The notes under the pieces: model-generated
The model's database searches: none
What the model was told of the DNA's origin: nothing
The model's input: only the letters and a program-made list of their open reading frames with translations
Made by a program: the position numbers and the translations under genes
NCBI GenBank assembly: GCA_001683735.1
Contig: LUGG01000022.1
Coordinates: 310,001-374,000 of the forward strand
Origin: Grifola frondosa
Taxonomy: Eukaryota; Basidiomycota; Agaricomycetes; Polyporales; Grifolaceae
DNA: 64,000 bases
Direction of reading: 5' to 3'
Shown: in pieces, positions 51,725 through 62,795 of the stretch
How positions within the stretch are numbered: position 1 is the first letter of the stretch
How the letters are laid out: the number at the start of each line of letters is the position of its first letter

Positions 51725-54700
51725 ATGCCTATCTTCGAACCTGAAACCATTCTACTATTATGCAAAAATGCACAACCCGCTGACAAACGAAAGAAATTTG
51801 AGTCGGACTGGAGGAAAGAGGTCACCTACTCCTTTTGGATATCAGTGTTACTCCTGACATCTCTGACTATCAATATACAGGTTGAGAATCGTTGGAAAAG
51901 CTGGAAACGACATCGTGACACTCAGTCACAATACACCGCGCAGCTCGAATGGGCCGCAAATGTGGTGGAATATGTGATGTTCATTTACAGGCAGACAAAA
52001 CTCCACGGCAACTCAACGAATCCATCCGCTCCATGTCTACGCAAGGATGTGCCCTTCCTGGGTCCTCATTTTACTCCGCCGACATACCTGCATATTTTTA
52101 AGAGAGCAGTCAAACCAATTGTGCCCGACATTGCGTACCTTAAGCCAATCACCGTGGTGCATCCGTTGTACTTTCCGGAGTTGACAAGGTGTCCGCAGTG
52201 TGGTACAACCGAGGATGTCACTTGGTATGGTTGGAGTCCGACCGGCCATCGCGAGGTTCATGGGATCAATCGTGAGGAGACTGCGATAGGGTTTCAGCTT
52301 CGATGCAAGCGGTGTCGAGCGGGTGTGAGGCATTATATGGTGCAAATGGCACGAAGAAGGAAAAAGGTGGTACGTACTGCTTTTGCACGACGAACTGTCT
52401 GTTCTGGGAACAGCGTGAACATTGGGAGATTCCTCGTCAGTATTTCTTATCAAGCTCAGCATCTAGAAATGACTCATGAGTTTCTTTAGCTGAAATCCCA
52501 ATTTTTCTTAAACGCTGCGCTGTGACGCGCGAGCTGTTTGACCTTGTGGTTGAGCTTCGGCCATCTGTCACGGCAGCAGGACTGGCGGAGAATATAAAAC
52601 GTACGTACTGTAATGCCGGTACAATCACCCGTGTCTATATTTATGGATGTTTCTTTAGAGCTACATCTTCTCGAATATCACAAGCAAAGACTTGCTTACC
52701 TACGGTATTGGAAGCTTCAGCGAGACCAGACCAGTCTGGTGAAAAGCGCACTGCGTAATTTCTCAAGAATTGACGATCGCGCAAGCGGTTATTGTGATCA
52801 GTCAATTACAGATGATCTGATTACAGATATCTTCTGCAAGTTCAGCGACAACACACGTATTGAAGAATCTCAAGAATATTTACGCACCTTGACTGGTAAT
52901 GATTTTTATCTTGCCCGATAACATCTGGAATACGCACCTGACATTATGTGGGTAGCACGTTGCCTCTCACTCGATAACACATTTCGTTCTGGAGGAAAGG
53001 CAACAGTGGTTGACCAACACAAAAGCCGCAAGAAGCTGTTGACGGGGGATTTTGAGCATTATTAATGAGTTTAATGAGATTATCGCATGGGTACGTACCA
53101 AAATGTCCCACGGTGTCTTGATAACCAGTAACCGCCACCGTCCCACAGCGTTTCTGTCAGAGTCAGTCAACCAGCGAGATCGAGGAGGTCCTGAGCGGCT
53201 TGAAGAGGCGGAACGCTCTCCTCGACGTGCCCCATCCGGAGATGGCGGTGGTGGACAACTGTTGCCACGTACGAAACGCCATTCAGCGGGAGTTTCCCGA
53301 GATCTCTGTTGTTCTCGATGTCTGGCATTTCATGATGAGGTATGTGCTTCTAGTAGATTTATCAGCTCCTTATTTGCCTCACCCTTGAACATACCAGATA
53401 TTTAATTTGCATTTCTGGCGGTACCAAGAATCCCAAACGGGCTGAGGTTGCACGGGACATTGTCGACGCGATCTTGAAGACGACAGCGGACAAGTACAAC
53501 CTGGCAGTGTACTGGTCGCAGGAGGAACAAGAGACGAGGTTGATTGGGGCATACGAGAAGTGGGTGAGGATAGGAGGAGTGTGGACTGCGGCCGCAGAAA
53601 AGGTGCGTATCCCCAAAGATCTAATGATATCGAAAAATGGTCTTATCAGCAATGAGACAGACGCACGCTGATCAGCTGGAGCATGTACGAAAAGGATGTC
53701 TTGTGCGAATTCGCCAGGACATCCCATCAGATGGAAGCCGCATTGAGGGGTCTCACAAAGGCTGGAACGGTTTGCAGCGTGCGTTCGCAAGTGGCCTCGA
53801 GGTAATGACCGCACTGTGCCACGATTTTGTTCTGCGGCGGAATGTACGAATCACAGGCAACATGGACGCCAGTACTACTCCGACATGCTCTTTTGTCAAG
53901 TCGACCAGTGGCTCACATCACATCCGCCTCGTCGACGAGATCGCAAGGTTCTGGAACACGTTGATTTGCCTGGACAACTGCAAAAATACACTCAATTTTC
54001 AACCCCTTCCCCAGCTTCCGCACGTTCACAGCAATGAGAAATTCGGACTTACGATATCAAAATCTGCTGCCAGCTACCACAATCTCGTGGAGATCAAAGA
54101 AGAGCCTCTCGATGACTTACTTGACCTGTCTTCTCAAGATGAACTTGATGCTGAGACAATCTTACGTGACATCAACATCGATCCTACTCTCCTTCACCAT
54201 CCTCTTCGAGTTCTTGTACCTCAAGCTCATGTGCGACCGGGCGCACATGCGACGGGCGTCGTCACTGCTATGTCTACATCTCCGATGCTACCTCCAGATC
54301 CACACTCCTCTCCTCCTCCTTCTCCTCTCACCTCTAATGGCCTCTCGAATGCATCTCTTGCCTTGAAGGATACAATCGCCACCTCCGACCAAGCTGCCAT
54401 CAACCAGGTCTCCCCGGAGCCGAGCGCCGCCAGATTTGTAGCTGCCAGTGCCGGGGCATCAAACAGTGAGCCGATCAACTGTGATTCTGAGTCATGCGGC
54501 AGTCATAAGACAGGTTGCTCTGAGAGCGGGGTGCTTTCGGTGAGTCTGACATGTCATTTTTCATCGGAGCTTGTGTCTTCAAACTTATCTGACTTGTATC
54601 GGGCAGCTCGAAGGAGTACAGAGCGCCGGCGCTCCTATCCGCTCCTCAACTACCTCCGCGAGCTCCACGACTGAGACGTTCAATGTCACGCAGGCATTGT

Positions 54701-56060
54701 CGGTCACAAAGCGCAAGGTCAGCTCGGGGACGAGGGAGAATTCAGGCAAAAGGGCAAGGCTGTCAACCGTTGAGACGGAGGTGCGTCGATGGATCATTTC
54801 AGCCCGAATATGACACTAATTCATTTCCAGAGTACGAACGCTAGCACAACCATAACGGAAAGTCACCTCATCTCGTCTTCGCACACGAAGAAGCTGCGAC
54901 CGCTGCACAGCTTCTTCGCAATGCACAAACACCATGCCGCGCCAGGTTCTCACTGCGATTCGGCCGTACAACAGCTGCCTAGCATCCAGTCATCCCCTGC
55001 AGATCCGAATCTCCTGCCCGTCGACACGGTGAACATTAGCGGCCTCACCCGGTCACAGCAGCTCTTCTCCATCTCGACTGGAATCGACGTCCGAGCAACG
55101 TCCATCGGCAGCGGCGACGAGTTCTTCCTGTTCATGGACCTCCGTCTCAAGAACAGGTGGATCTCGTTCTTGATGACTCCTCGCAAGTGGGTCACAGCGG
55201 CAGATGAGTACAACGTGGAGCTTGCAAAGTGCGACAAGTCGAAGGGGCGTTCGACCATTGGCAAAACACCGCGCGCGCTGATGGACAAGCTGAGCGAAAT
55301 AGAGCCCCGGGTCCTCGGACATGTCACGTCCGGGAATTATGCCTGTAAGTGACATCACAGACAGTACGGACATAGGACCAATAGACTAACCTTGTTTCCC
55401 AGCACATGAATCCGGCGACGAGGCATTCTGGAAGAAGCACTGCGTGCTGGTGCCTCTCGTGAAGCCTGAGGATGGAGGGGACAGAAAGGTATGTGTCCAT
55501 ATACGTTAGGTGTTGACGCACCGGCATTCACACACAATAATTCTAAACAGCGCAAGACACACACCTGTACGCGCTGCAAGATGGTGATGTATCCGGGACC
55601 CGAGCGCTCGGCCGCGAACCACAAAAAATCATACTGCGCCGACGGCGTGCGACAGAAACCCAAGGTCGTGGAGAGGACCGTCAACGACGTCGTCCATAAG
55701 GTCGTCGAGGAACTCCCAGAGTACCCGCAACCTGTCGGCCTCTTCACGCACGGCACCCACTTCCATCCGAAGATCTTCCTGGCCTATGTCCTCGATCTGT
55801 ACACACGTCTTGTCGCTCGCAATGGCTCTGGGAGTGAGAAAGCAATGGAGGATGCTGCGTTCACCGCTCTTCTCACGAAGCGTCTTCGAGTCTTTCCAGA
55901 AGAAGGCTTGGCTCTTTTCGAGCTGTTTCCTTCCATGAAGCTTGGCCCGGTAAGCGCAGATCTCGTTGTCGAGCGCGGGGGCGTGAAGTACCTTCGCGTG
56001 GATTATCTTTCGGACACACGGGATGGCGAGAGCGACGGCGAGAGCCCTTCGGATGGTTGA
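51725..56060 (+). CDS. Transposase-like protein with Cys cluster and candidate DDE residues, copy 1
   Basis: Starts MPIFEPETILLLCKNAQPAD at 51725. The N-terminal cysteine cluster is ELTRCPQCGTTEDVTWYGWS to FQLRCKRC, then EQREHWEIPR. A helical part follows (ELFDLVVELRPSVTAAGLAE, ITDDLITDIF). The likely RNase-H-like core supplies acidic residues in LDNTFRSGGKATVVD, MAVVDNCCHVRNAIQREFPE and DGSRIEGSHKGWNGLQRAFA, candidate D, D and E. A Ser/Pro linker leads to a C-terminal zinc motif, CTRCKMVMYPGPE, and an acidic end SDGESPSDG at 56060. This architecture is common in Agaricomycete genomes as multi-copy elements; I cannot assign the superfamily surely. Frame problems in this copy: near 52313 and at about 53044 (two bases short in the G run). 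Elsewhere copy 1 is the better reading. Confidence 0.7.
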
Positions 56061-56895
56061 AGTTCTGAACTGCTGGCAGTGACCACTTTTTTACTCGATT
56101 TCTTGCGACTTCCGGCCCTTTTTTTCATTCCCCCCCTATGCTACCAACTCATGTAATGTACACAAATGATATTCTGGTGTCCTGGCATCCCCAAACATGC
56201 CCGAGAGTGCACAATCGCCCGAAACGACAGACTTCATGCTTTCGCGGCGGCATCACGTCCCCCAAGTTCGACGCGACCAAAGTTGGTCGCATCGAACAGG
56301 GGTTAGGGTTCAAATTGGTCGTTTGGTTCCTTGGGACCAAACTGCGACCAATTTGGTCCCCTCCTGGCATCGCGGCGTAGCCCGCTCAGCGAAAAATTGG
56401 TCATACCAAGAGGTTTGCCCGCCGTAGGCGGGCCGGAAATGGCCAGGAGAGGTCTCCGGAGTTGCCAGATTAGGTAGCAAGAGTGGTCTCCGTACGTATT
56501 GAAGTTTGCACTTCATCACTTTTAAATATTTATATCATACATCTATAACTATGTTTTCATCATAAAACATATCAATATCCAACATTTTCAACTGCTATAT
56601 GTCAAGAAGTTTAGCACGAACAACCACCGACAAACTTCATCCTTCATTGCCTTATTTGGTTTGCACTCTGTGCTTCCTCACCTCCTTAAGCGCCACATCA
56701 TCAAATGGGATAGGCTTCGAATACTGACACGGCGGGCACGTCGTTATGTATCGTCTAGGTACAACTAATCTGACGAGCTGGCTACCTTCATGTCTGTCGT
56801 GACTGCCTACTCCCCTTTCTATTGAGAACCTTACTAATACTGCCGACGGCGTACTCCTTCAAGTCGACCATCATCTTCATTCACCTGAACCCACC

Positions 56896-57500
56896 ATGTA
56901 CTCCTCCCTTGATGCCCTTCACGGGCGTGTAACTTGGCCACTTGACTCTCTCAGTGGGCCTCTCGGCTCTCATATATTTTTTGCACCCCATCCCGAGGAG
57001 GCTGGACATTGGACCTGCTCGGTCAACCTGAACCCTCCTGTTGAACTTTCAAACTTCGAGCTTAGCTTTTGCCCAGTTGCTTTTGAAGTGGTCGGGCATA
57101 TTGCAGTCGAGGATTGCCATCTTACCGGATGCGGGCCATTAGTGGAAGACAGCGGGAACTTGCCAGTGACAGCTTCGTGCTGGATTGAGGCACTTCCCGA
57201 CTTCGGATCAGAAATCTATTGGCGGCGGATTAAACCGGCAGCTGAAGTCATTGCTAATGCTGCCCCGGGACCTGTCAATATGTCGCACATCTTCCGCGCT
57301 GATCCCACAAATGAGGCTGTGAAGCTGCAAATTGTGTGGCCCTTCCGTGCGTACTCAGCGCAGGTAAGCAGCTCTTTCATATTATCAATGTCTCGAGACT
57401 CATTGCAATGCACAACATAGCCTCTCTTGAATACATTACCAATTTTTGACAGATATGGGGAGCCATGCATTCCCAGTTCACCCGCCGAAGTCCCGCATGA
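56896..57500 (+). CDS. Small element-encoded protein of unknown function, copy 2
   Basis: Identical in reading to the first-copy gene: MYSSLDALHGRVTWPLDSLS at 56896, an intron near 57364-57452 and a stop at 57500. I saw no amino-acid difference from copy 1, whereas the neighbouring large gene differs at several indels. Confidence 0.6.
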
Positions 57501-57875
57501 CTGTCCTGTCCGAGCACTGTTCTATCTCGACTGTAACTTGTTACATGGCGAGTTTTTTCTCCATGCTCAGTTAGATACATTATGGATCCTCTAACCATCA
57601 TGAGCTTATGGATGAAATCAGTATGCTCAAATGTCAGATTTCTGACATTTTCTTCTTACTTGCAGAATTTGTATGAGTAGTTCTAGGGCTCCCTTTGATT
57701 TGTATTTGTATGTACATAGCCGCTAGGGAATGGTTCCGAAGTTAGGCAATTTTATTCGCTAAGAGTGTCTGCTTAACCGAACAGTTTCAGAGTGTGGTGA
57801 GCTCCGACGACACGGACAATATCCATGGTTGTGTCATGATCGAGAGCTCCCCGCCGTCTTACTCCCTTCCACATC

Positions 57876-60800
57876 ATGCCTATCTTCGAACCTGAAACCA
57901 TTCTACTATTATGCAAAAATGCACAACCCGCTGACAAACGAAAGAAATTTGAGTCGGACTGGAGGAAAGAGGTCACCTACTCCTTTTGGATATCAGTGTT
58001 ACTCCTGACATCTCTGACTATCAATATACAGGTTGAGAATCGTTGGAAAAGCTGGAAACGACATCGTGACACTCAGTCACAATACACCGCGCAGCTCGAA
58101 TGGGCCGCAAATGTGGTGGAATATGTGATGTTCATTTACAGGCAGACAAAACTCCACGGCAACTCAACGAATCCATCCGCTCCATGTCTACGCAAGGATG
58201 TGCCCTTCCTGGGTCCTCATTTTACTCCGCCGACATACCTGCATATTTTTAAGAGAGCAGTCAAACCAATTGTGCCCGACATTGCGTACCTTAAGCCAAT
58301 CACCGTGGTGCATCCGTTGTACTTTCCGGAGTTGACAAGGTGTCCGCAGTGTGGTACAACCGAGGATGTCACTTGGTATGGTTGGAGTCCGACCGGCCAT
58401 CGCGAGGTTCATGGGATCAATCGTGAGGAGACTGCGATAGGGTTTCAGCTTCGATGCAAGCGGTGTGAGGCTTATATGGTGCAAATGGCACGAAGAAGGA
58501 AAAAGGTGGTACGTACTGCTTTTGCACGACGAACTGTCTGTTCTGGGAACAGCGTGAACATTGGGAGATTCCTCGTCAGTATTTCTTATCAAGCTCAGCA
58601 TCTAGAAATGACTCATGAGTTTCTTTAGCTGAAATCCCAATTTTTCTTAAACGCTGCGCTGTGACGCGCGAGCTGTTTGACCTTGTGGTTGAGCTTCGGC
58701 CATCTGTCACGGCAGCAGGACTGGCGGAGAATATAAAACGTACGTACTGTAATGCCGGTACAATCACCCGTGTCTATATTTATGGATGTTTCTTTAGAGC
58801 TACATCTTCTCGAATATCACAAGCAAAGACTTGCTTACCTACGGTATTGGAAGCTTCAGCGAGACCAGACCAGTCTGGTGAAAAGCGCACTGCGTAATTT
58901 CTCAAGAATTGACGATCGCGCAAGCGGTTATTGTGATCAGTCAATTACAGATGATCTGATTACAGATATCTTCTGCAAGTTCAGCGACAACACACGTATT
59001 GAAGAATCTCAAGAATATTTACGCACCTTGACTGGTAATGATTTTTATCTTGCCCGATAACATCTGGAATACGCACCTGACATTATGTGGGTAGCACGTT
59101 GCCTCTCACTCGATAACACATTTCGTTCTGGAGGAAAGGCAACAGTGGTTGACCAACACAAAAGCCGCAAGAAGCTGTTGACCGGGGGGATTTTGAGCAT
59201 TATTAATGAGTTTAATGAGATTATCGCATGGGTACGTACCAAAATGTCCCACGGTGTCTTGATAACCAGTAACCGCCACCGTCCCACAGCGTTTCTGTCA
59301 GAGTCAGTCAACCAGCGAGATCGAGGAGGTCCTGAGCGGCTTGAAGAGGCGGAACGCTCTCCTCGACGTGCCCCATCGGAGATGGCGGTGGTGGACAACT
59401 GTTGTGACGAAACGCCATTCAGCGGGAGTTTCCCGAGATCTCTGTTGTTCTCGATGTCTGGCATTTCATGATGAGGTATGTGCTTCTAGTAGATTTATCA
59501 GCTCCTTATTTGCCTCACCCTTGAACATACCAGATATTTAATTTGCATTTCTGGCGGTACCAAGAATCCCAAACGGGCTGAGGTTGCACGGGACATTGTC
59601 GACGCGATCTTGAAGACGACAGCGGACAAGTACAACCTGGCAGTGTACTGGTCGCAGGAGGAACAAGAGACGAGGTTGATTGGGGCATACGAGAAGTGGG
59701 TGAGGATAGGAGGAGTGTGGACTGCGGCCGCAGAAAAGGTGCGTATCCCCAAAGATCTAATGATATCGAAAAATGGTCTTATCAGCAATGAGACAGACGC
59801 ACGCTGATCAGCTGGAGCATGTACGAAAAGGATGTCTTGTGCGAATTCGCCAGGACATCCCATCAGATGGAAGCCGCATTGAGGGGTCTCACAAAGGCTG
59901 GAACGGTTTGCAGCGTGCGTTCGCAAGTGGCCTCGGTAATGACCGCACTGTGCCACGATTTTGTTCTGCGGCGGAATGTACGAATCACAGGCAACATGGA
60001 CGCCAGTACTACTCCGACATGCTCTTTTGTCAAGTCGACCAGTGGCTCACATCACATCCGCCTCGTCGACGAGATCGCAAGGTTCTGGAACACGTTGATT
60101 TGCCTGGACAACTGCAAAAATACACTCGATTTTCAACCCCTTCCCCAGCTTCCGCACGTTCACAGCAATGAGAAATTCGGACTTACGATATCAAAATCTG
60201 CTGCCAGCTACCACAATCTCGTGGAGATCAAAGAAGAGCCTCTCGATGACTTACTTGACCTGTCTTCTCAAGATGAACTTGATGCTGAGACAATCTTACG
60301 TGACATCAACATCGATCCTACTCTCCTTCACCATCCTCTTCGAGTTCTTGTACCTCAAGCTCATGTGCGACCGGGCGCACATGCGACGGGCGTCGTCACT
60401 GCTATGTCTACATCTCCGATGCTACCTCCAGATCCACACTCCTCTCCTCCTCCTTCTCCTCTCACCTCTAATGGCCTCTCGAATGCATCTCTTGCCTTGA
60501 AGGATACAATCGCCACCTCCGACCAAGCTGCCATCAACCAGGTCTCCCCGGAGCCGAGCGCCGCCAGATTTGTAGCTGCCAGTGCCGGGGCATCAAACAG
60601 TGAGCCGATCAACTGTGATTCTGAGTCATGCGGCAGTCATAAGACAGGTTGCTCTGAGAGCGGGGTGCTTTCGGTGAGTCTGACATGTCATTTTTCATCG
60701 GAGCTTGTGTCTTCAAACTTATCTGACTTGTATCGGGCAGCTCGAAGGAGTACAGAGCGCCGGCGCTCCTATCCGCTCCTCAACTACCTCCGCGAGCTCC

Positions 60801-62189
60801 ACGACTGAGACGTTCAATGTCACGCAGGCATTGTCGGTCACAAAGCGCAAGGTCAGCTCGGGGACGAGGGAGAATTCAGGCAAAAGGGCAAGGCTGTCAA
60901 CCGTTGAGACGGAGGTGCGTCGATGGATCATTTCAGCCCGAATATGACACTAATTCATTTCCAGAGTACGAACGCTAGCACAACCATAACGGAAAGTCAC
61001 CTCATCTCGTCTTCGCACACGAAGAAGCTGCGACCGCTGCACAGCTTCTTCGCAATGCACAAACACCATGCCGCGCCAGGTTCTCACTGCGATTCGGCCG
61101 TACAACAGCTGCCTAGCATCCAGTCATCCCCTGCAGATCCGAATCTCCTGCCCGTCGACACGGTGAACATTAGCGGCCTCACCCGGTCACAGCAGCTCTT
61201 CTCCATCTCGACTGGAATCGACGTCCGAGCAACGTCCATCGGCAGCGGCGACGAGTTCTTCCTGTTCATGGACCTCCGTCTCAAGAACAGGTGGATCTCG
61301 TTCTTGATGACTCCTCGCAAGTGGGTCACAGCGGCAGATGAGTACAACGTGGAGCTTGCAAAGTGCGACAAGTCGAAGGGCGTTCGACCATTGGCAAAAC
61401 CGCGCGCGCTGATGGACAAGCTGAGCGAAATAGAGCCCCGGGTCCTCGGACATGTCGCGTCCGGGAATTATGCCTGTAAGTGACATCACAGACAGTACGG
61501 ACATAGGACCAATAGACTAACCTTGTTTCCCAGCACATGAATCCGGCGACGAGGCATTCTGGAAGAAGCACTGCGTGCTGGTGCCTCTCGTGAAGCCTGA
61601 GGATGGAGGGGACAGAAAGGTATGTGTCCATATACGTTAGGTGTTGACGCACCGGCATTCACACACAATAATTCTAAACAGCGCAAGACACACACCTGTA
61701 CGCGCTGCAAGATGGTGATGTATCCGGGACCCGAGCGCTCGGCCGCGAACCACAAAAAATCATACGCGCCGACGGCGTGCGACAGAAACCCAAGGTCGTG
61801 GAGAGGACCGTCAACGACGTCGTCCATAAGGTCGTCGAGGAACTCCCAGAGTACCCGCAACCTGTCGGCCTCTTCACGCACGGCACCCACTTCCATCCGA
61901 AGATCTTCCTGGCCTATGTCCTCGATCTGTACACACGTCTTGTCGCTCGCAATGGCTCTGGGAGTGAGAAAGCAATGGAGGATGCTGCGTTCACCGCTCT
62001 TCTCACGAAGCGTCTTCGAGTCTTTCCAGAAGAAGGCTTGGCTCTTTTCGAGCTGTTTCCTTCCATGAAGCTTGGCCCGGTAAGCGCAGATCTCGTTGTC
62101 GAGCGCGGGGGCGTGAAGTACCTTCGCGTGGATTATCTTTCGGACACACGGATGGCGAGAGCGACGGCGAGAGCCCTTCGGATGGTTGA
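57876..62189 (+). pseudogene. Transposase-like gene, copy 2, frame broken at several sites
   Basis: Homologous throughout to the copy 1 gene at 51725-56060. It has the intact reading LLTGGILSIINEFNEI at about 59178-59215, where copy 1 is two bases short. It loses frame at about 59375 (one base), 59403 (four bases, inside the VVDNCCHVRNA motif), 59936 (two bases), 61378-61405 (one plus two), 61765 (one) and 62151 (one). Either real decay after duplication or uncorrected repeat-region assembly error would explain this; the mixture, where each copy is better at different points, favours assembly error. A type of pseudogene is given because the frame as written is broken. Confidence 0.55.
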
Positions 62190-62656
62190 AGTTCTGAACT
62201 GCTGGCAGTGACCACTTTTTTACTCGATTTCTTGCGACTTCCGGCCCTTTTTTTCATTCCCCCCCTATGCTACCAACTCATGTAATGTACACAAATGATA
62301 TTCTGGTGTCCTGGCATCCCCAAACATGCCCGAGAGTGCACAATCGCCCGAAACGACAGACTTCATGCTTTCGCGGCGGCATCACGTGACCCCCCAAGTT
62401 CGACGCGACCAAAGTTGGTCGCATCGAACAGGGGTTAGGGTTCAAATTGGTCGTTTGGTTCCTTGGGACCAAACTGCGACCAATTTGGTCCCCTCCTGGC
62501 ATCGCGGCGTAGCTCTACTTATCACGATAATCACGTGATGAGTGGGAAGAGTCAAAACTGACGTACAGCGGAGTTCGGTCAAATTTTCTTTGCTCCCACC
62601 CGCAATTCATCCTTGCTGTCTATATCCTCAAAGAATCTGAGCGACTTCGCTCGTAC

Positions 62657-62782
62657 ATGATTTTCACTCAGAACACTCGAGACGAGTAAGTCCCATCGTT
62701 GGGAGGTTGTTTTTGTATTTTTGACGCGATTTTTCCCCTCAGTTATCTCAGCGACCTCGTATTCTCTCTGCTCAGTCACTAA
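62657..62782 (+). promoter_or_regulatory. Arginine attenuator peptide uORF of CPA1, split by an intron
   Basis: The 5' leader of CPA1 contains an upstream ORF: exon 62657-62685, GT-AG intron 62686-62742, exon 62743-62782. After splicing it encodes 22 residues starting MIFTQNTRD and containing DYLSD followed by LVF, and ends at a TAA 13 bases before the CPA1 ATG. The fungal arginine attenuator peptide, known from Neurospora arg-2 and yeast CPA1, has a conserved D-Y-(L/I)-S-D core with a downstream Trp; here Phe17 stands at the Trp place. The peptide stalls the ribosome at high arginine and lowers CPA1 translation. Unspliced, the ORF would end at once, after DE. Confidence 0.8.
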
Positions 62783-62795
62783 AGGATTCACCGCC

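Larger units (their letters stand above)
50234..56384 (+). mobile_element. 6.15 kb DNA transposon-like element, copy 1
   Basis: Offset matching shows a unit that begins ctcagcgaaaaattggtc at 50234 and begins again at 56385, so copy 1 is 6151 bases. It carries a small ORF gene and a large transposase-like gene, both plus strand. The left end has a perfect 7-bp-stem palindrome (gcccgccgtaggcgggc, 50266-50282) and ttggtcataccaa. The right end has palindromes gcgaccaaagttggtcgc (56273-56290) and gaccaatttggtc (56346-56358). These TTGGTC words at both ends may be transposase-binding sites. No clear long terminal inverted repeat or target duplication was found. Between copy 1 and copy 2 lies only a cccg-like junction. 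Confidence 0.85.
56385..62512 (+). mobile_element. 6.13 kb DNA transposon-like element, copy 2 (direct tandem of copy 1)
   Basis: The same unit as copy 1 repeats in the same orientation directly after it and ends cgcggcgtag at about 62512. By eye it is nearly identical over the whole length. Differences are mostly small indels, with few substitutions (for example at 56491 and 56817). The right-end palindromes recur at about 62405-62422 and 62478-62490. The sequence to the right (ctctacttatcacg) is the CPA1 upstream region, so the element array ends less than 150 bases from the CPA1 uORF. Confidence 0.85.

Noticed and set aside
51725..56060. Calling the element a KDZ (Kyakuja-Dileera-Zisupton) or a Mutator-type transposon outright.
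   Set aside because: The Cys clusters and candidate D/D/E residues fit a cut-and-paste transposase, but I cannot separate the superfamilies without a profile search.
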